Shown: in pieces, positions 60,449 to 64,000 of the stretch
Layout of the letters: each line of letters starts with the position of its first letter
Position numbering within the stretch: the stretch's first letter is position 1
Source: Stichopus chloronotus
Lineage: Eukaryota; Echinodermata; Holothuroidea; Aspidochirotida; Stichopodidae
DNA: 64,000 bases
NCBI GenBank assembly: GCA_021234535.1
Contig: CM037843.1
Span: 41,231,200 to 41,295,199, forward strand
Direction of reading: 5' to 3'
Made by a program: the position numbers and the translations under genes
The notes under the pieces: generated by a model
Told to the model about the DNA's origin: nothing
Database searches by the model: none
The model's input: the letters and a program-made list of their open reading frames with translations, nothing else

Positions 60449-63373
60449 ACAAACTGTTGTAGCCTTGCTTTCCAGTTCTTTTACGCACAATGGTTATCAT
60501 TCTATGGTTACTCGTGTTTTCATGGTAACTTAACTTAAGAATAACTTAATTCAAATCGTGACTTTCTCCCCCCCCCCCCCTTTTTTTCAATGTTCTCTTT
60601 TTCTACCAACCTTTTTTTTTCATAGACATCTTTGGTTTTCTTCTCTTCTCCTCAAAAAACTTAACACCATTGATAAATTGGGATATTGAGCCCTAGCTCT
60701 CGGTCCATTGACCGCCCACTTACCTGCCGAAGATGTCAAACAAATGTCCACAAGTTGTTTACCACTCGAGGATAACAAAGCATCTCAATTATTCATAGCG
60801 TCCACTTAATTACTGGGCCTACTACCTAAATCGATCTGTGTTGTCAAAACTCCGGGAGTCGGTGTAACCCATTCGTGTCCGATATTATAGCCGGTTTAAT
60901 CTCCCTTCCCGCAACAAGCACCCTTAAATGTCCTGCTGACCAAACTCTCTTTTGTTCGCCGTTCAATGTCTTAGGGAAGGTATGATTCGATGTTATAGTC
61001 ACCCCACTCCTATAAGTCGCCCCTTTTCACCTCTTTTTCCTCTTTTCAAATAACCCTTTAGAGTCGCTGTATAGCGCAGTTGTTCCACTTATTGGGCTAA
61101 TAATAGGGTATGAAATAAGGACAATAGTTACATCCCATTGCCAGTTGCAGGGGGAGCAATCATTGGCCTCTCCAATATATCGACGAACTCTCAAACCCCG
61201 AAGGTATTATTTTCATTCTTGAACTTCGCCAGCCTGTTCCTTGTCCTCTCCTGATCACCCCGAAAGAGCGGACAATATGAGTTGATAAGTCAAAAGAGAT
61301 TCCACACAAGAGACTGGAATCTGATCGAGCTTTCTAGATGGAGATCTTTTTTTTTTTTAACAGTTACATAATTTATCTTCTTCAAGTTTATGTATGGAAA
61401 GTTGCATATATGCAAATCGGTGCACAACAGTCTTGAGGCAACAATGAATTTTTATGTTGAATTCTTATCGGTATACGTAGGACACATTTACGATACTCAG
61501 ATTTCGTGTTTTAAATTTCGAGAAAACAATTTTTATGAACCAGTTTTTCTTTCACAAATCATATAGGACCAAGTTAATATGACTTTGGTCAACTTTCTGG
61601 TTTACTAGTGGCCTTGTAATATAAGCTTTGTACGGTACGTTTGCGTGCATGTGAGTGAAAAAAATATAAATCGAATATCTTTATGTAACAATTCGGTGCG
61701 ATATTCATATAAATCAACTTTTGTTTTTGTAATTTACTCACATTGAAGTCATATGGTAGAATCTGGCTAGCCAATTTGACAGATATTTATAATCACGTGA
61801 TGGTATACAACCAGCTCATCATTGGACGAGCCTTCTTTCGGTCTAATCACTTTCAGAAGGGTTGACTATTAGGACCAACTCCCATATCTGATGTTTTATT
61901 CATTGAAATTCTGAACCCAACAGCACATAACTATAGCCGTCGCCCCACCACCACCGCACGCACAAACACATACACTCACACACTATAGCAGTCGCTCCGC
62001 CATGGTGGGAAGAAGCCAAATTGTTAAATATGCGTTTCTTACCTGGAAATGCTTTAGGATTGTCTATGTATCACCAAAGTACCAGCTTCCCCCTTTCAAT
62101 AGTGGTCAATGCCAACATTTAAATGTGGTGAGAACTACAAATATAATCCTATCCGTTAGCGTTTGCCTCTTCTGCATCTGGGTTTATCTCGAGATTGAAT
62201 CATCGAAATAAGAGGAAACGCAAAATCAGACCCCCCCCCTAGATTGAACCCCCTTGTATTGTCCTTACGGATAATGTTCCGTTTGTTTCTCCAAGTAAAG
62301 GATAAATCATCCCACTGACCAATAACCCGAAGGAATAAATCCAACCTCTACAAACTTTCTCCTTCCTCATCTCAATCTGTGTGCTTTCTTCCTTCATCAG
62401 TAAAATGTTTGCCCAAGGTTTAAGTGAAATGGTCCTTTAAGAGAAAAGAGATACCCAATCGAGGATAATACACAGACCGATAGATAAAGAGAGAACCAGT
62501 TTATTCAATATTGCCTACATGTGCTACTTATCATGAGTTTTTTGACGTAATTTAAAGAAACAAGAAGAATAGAAAGCCTCCCGTCGTTAAGACCGAACAG
62601 AAAGATTTTGAAAATTAACCCTTTGAAAAGTAAAGCATCTCTTTCAAGATTTACAAGCAAATCCTTGTGTAATCATCCCCAATGTTGGCAAGCTTCTTTT
62701 CTTGCTCTGAATAGAGTTTAAATCACCTGTAGGGTTTCTCTTTTTCTGGCAGTGGAAGGATTTCCCTGTAAATACGGTGACTGGAATAACCCATCACAAA
62801 ATCTTTTTCTTTTGTAGACTCATACAGATATATGGCTTTAAAGAGAAATCGTTCCCCCCCCCCCTAGTCTATGCCCTAGGTGATTTAGTGAACTTGTAAT
62901 GTTTCACGAAATGTCAATCCGTGGGTATTGAAAGTTTTTGTTTAATGAGTAGGACGGAAAATGGAAGATGGGGGGCAAGAAGCTGCGTTACAGCTCATCG
63001 CCGATGGTTTGTTAATCACACCGTAAAAGCATCGTGACGAATGCGAGAGGAACTTGAAACCATTTGCGACCAGTGGCCACGTGGTTGGAAGGGGGGACCA
63101 CGCCCCGGTAGTGGACTCAAGAGTGAAAGAATCCCTGCAGAAATTGGAAAGGCGATGTCCCCCCCAATCTAGGGGACGATTTTGTAAAAAAAAAAAAATT
63201 CTGGCACATCAACCAATGTAGTAGTGGCCCTTAGTTTTTCTCACAATTAAAGCTATCATGTAAGTGATGATAGGCAGTGACAGTCGTTAAGGGGAGGGGG
63301 TAGCGTCCCCCCCCCCCCTCCCGCCGGGAAACTTTGTTCCCTCGTATAATCTCAAAAATACATTTTAACTTCA

Positions 63374-63730
63374 GACCTGTGTTTGATCCATAGAATTAGC
63401 CTTGACATGATAACTTTAATTCATCACAAATACCGTACGCGCATGAGCTTGCACTGAACTTGACGTTATCCAACTTTGGTTTTAGACTCATGTAAGGTAT
63501 GGTCTATAGAATTGCTCTCCAAGGATAACTTTAATACATGAAATATACCGTAATACCCACGAACATATTGTGGCTTCGCCCCTGAACTCCACAGGAACTT
63601 TGCCCCTGGACTTAGATTTATACAACGTTGGTTTCTAACTTGTGTTTAGTCATATATAGAGTTATCCAACTTTGGGTTTAGACTTGTTTATATAAACAGT
63701 AGAATTACCTGTAAAATGATGACTTTAATA
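63374..63730. repeat. Degenerate tandem repeat at the right edge
   Basis: Three partial units start agacctgtg (63374), agactcatg (63484) and agacttgtt (63680). Each is followed by atagaatt or gtagaatt, gat(a/g)actttaat and a catcaca/catgaaa-ataccg-like motif. The spacing is irregular (110 and 196 bp). Confidence 0.5.
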
Positions 63731-64000
63731 CATCACAGATACCACAAAATCCCTCGGACTGCCATCAGAGCTTCACCTGGACCCCAATAGGTGTCATCCA
63801 GGGCTCACATTGGACTTCACCTAGGACTGCCACTGGACCCCACCCTTCACAGACCCAGGCACCAACTGAGTAGTTACTGGTAGTGACCCCCTGGGCAATC
63901 ACTGTGCCCCAGTGCCACCCCAAATGAAAGTCTGGTAAGGGTCACTGATGATAGGTTCATTCAAGCCTCGCCCCCTCCCCTAAACACCCCCGCCGTCACT

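Larger units (their letters stand above)
53151..64000. other. Gene-free 10.8-kb region
   Basis: I found no ORF with recognisable family signature, no splice-flanked conserved exons and no RNA gene. Small ORFs here are short, compositionally random or repeat-derived. It holds MITEs (55917-56270, 59391-59608), microsatellites, pyrimidine tracts and a degenerate tandem repeat at the right edge. Single small exons of an unknown gene could be missed. Confidence 0.55.

Overview
This window is eukaryotic genomic DNA. Its genes are split into many short exons by introns of about 0.1 to 6.6 kb with GT/AG borders. The DNA is AT-rich, dense in small inverted-repeat transposons and full of long poly-G/poly-C and poly-T tracts. 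The encoded proteins (saccharopine dehydrogenase-like oxidoreductase and hnRNP L) are metazoan families. The gene style and repeats suggest a marine invertebrate, possibly an echinoderm; the species-level guess is inference only.

Layout. (1) 1-10035, + strand: an SCCPDH-like gene (copy A) whose first exon lies upstream of the window; ten coding exons and the stop codon are visible. (2) 10036-12633: convergent intergenic/3' UTR space. (3) 24519-12634, - strand: a complete second SCCPDH-like gene (copy B), 11 coding exons, tail-to-tail with copy A. Ten exons can be compared and nine have identical lengths; the exception carries one extra base. Its introns hold a hAT-type MITE, a TIR element with a decayed LINE reverse transcriptase inside it, and a short MITE. 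(4) 24520-29327: divergent intergenic region with an AT-rich satellite-like tract. (5) 29328-51651, + strand: a complete hnRNP L-like gene, 16 coding exons, predicted 555 aa with four RRM domains; a poly(A) signal lies at 53128. (6) 53150-64000: no recognisable gene; MITEs, microsatellites and low-complexity tracts.

The most striking observation is in the hnRNP L-like gene. Two of its 15 introns have AT...AC ends with exact minor-spliceosome 5' sites (ATATCCTT) and well-placed U12-type branch sites, and a third is GC-AG. The reading frame and the RRM2/RRM4 sequences are restored only if these introns are spliced this way. No standard ORF or GT-AG-only gene model would join these exons correctly. 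The gene's product is itself a splicing regulator, so dependence on the minor spliceosome at two points is worth testing. No prokaryotic operon, CRISPR array, rRNA or convincing tRNA is present.
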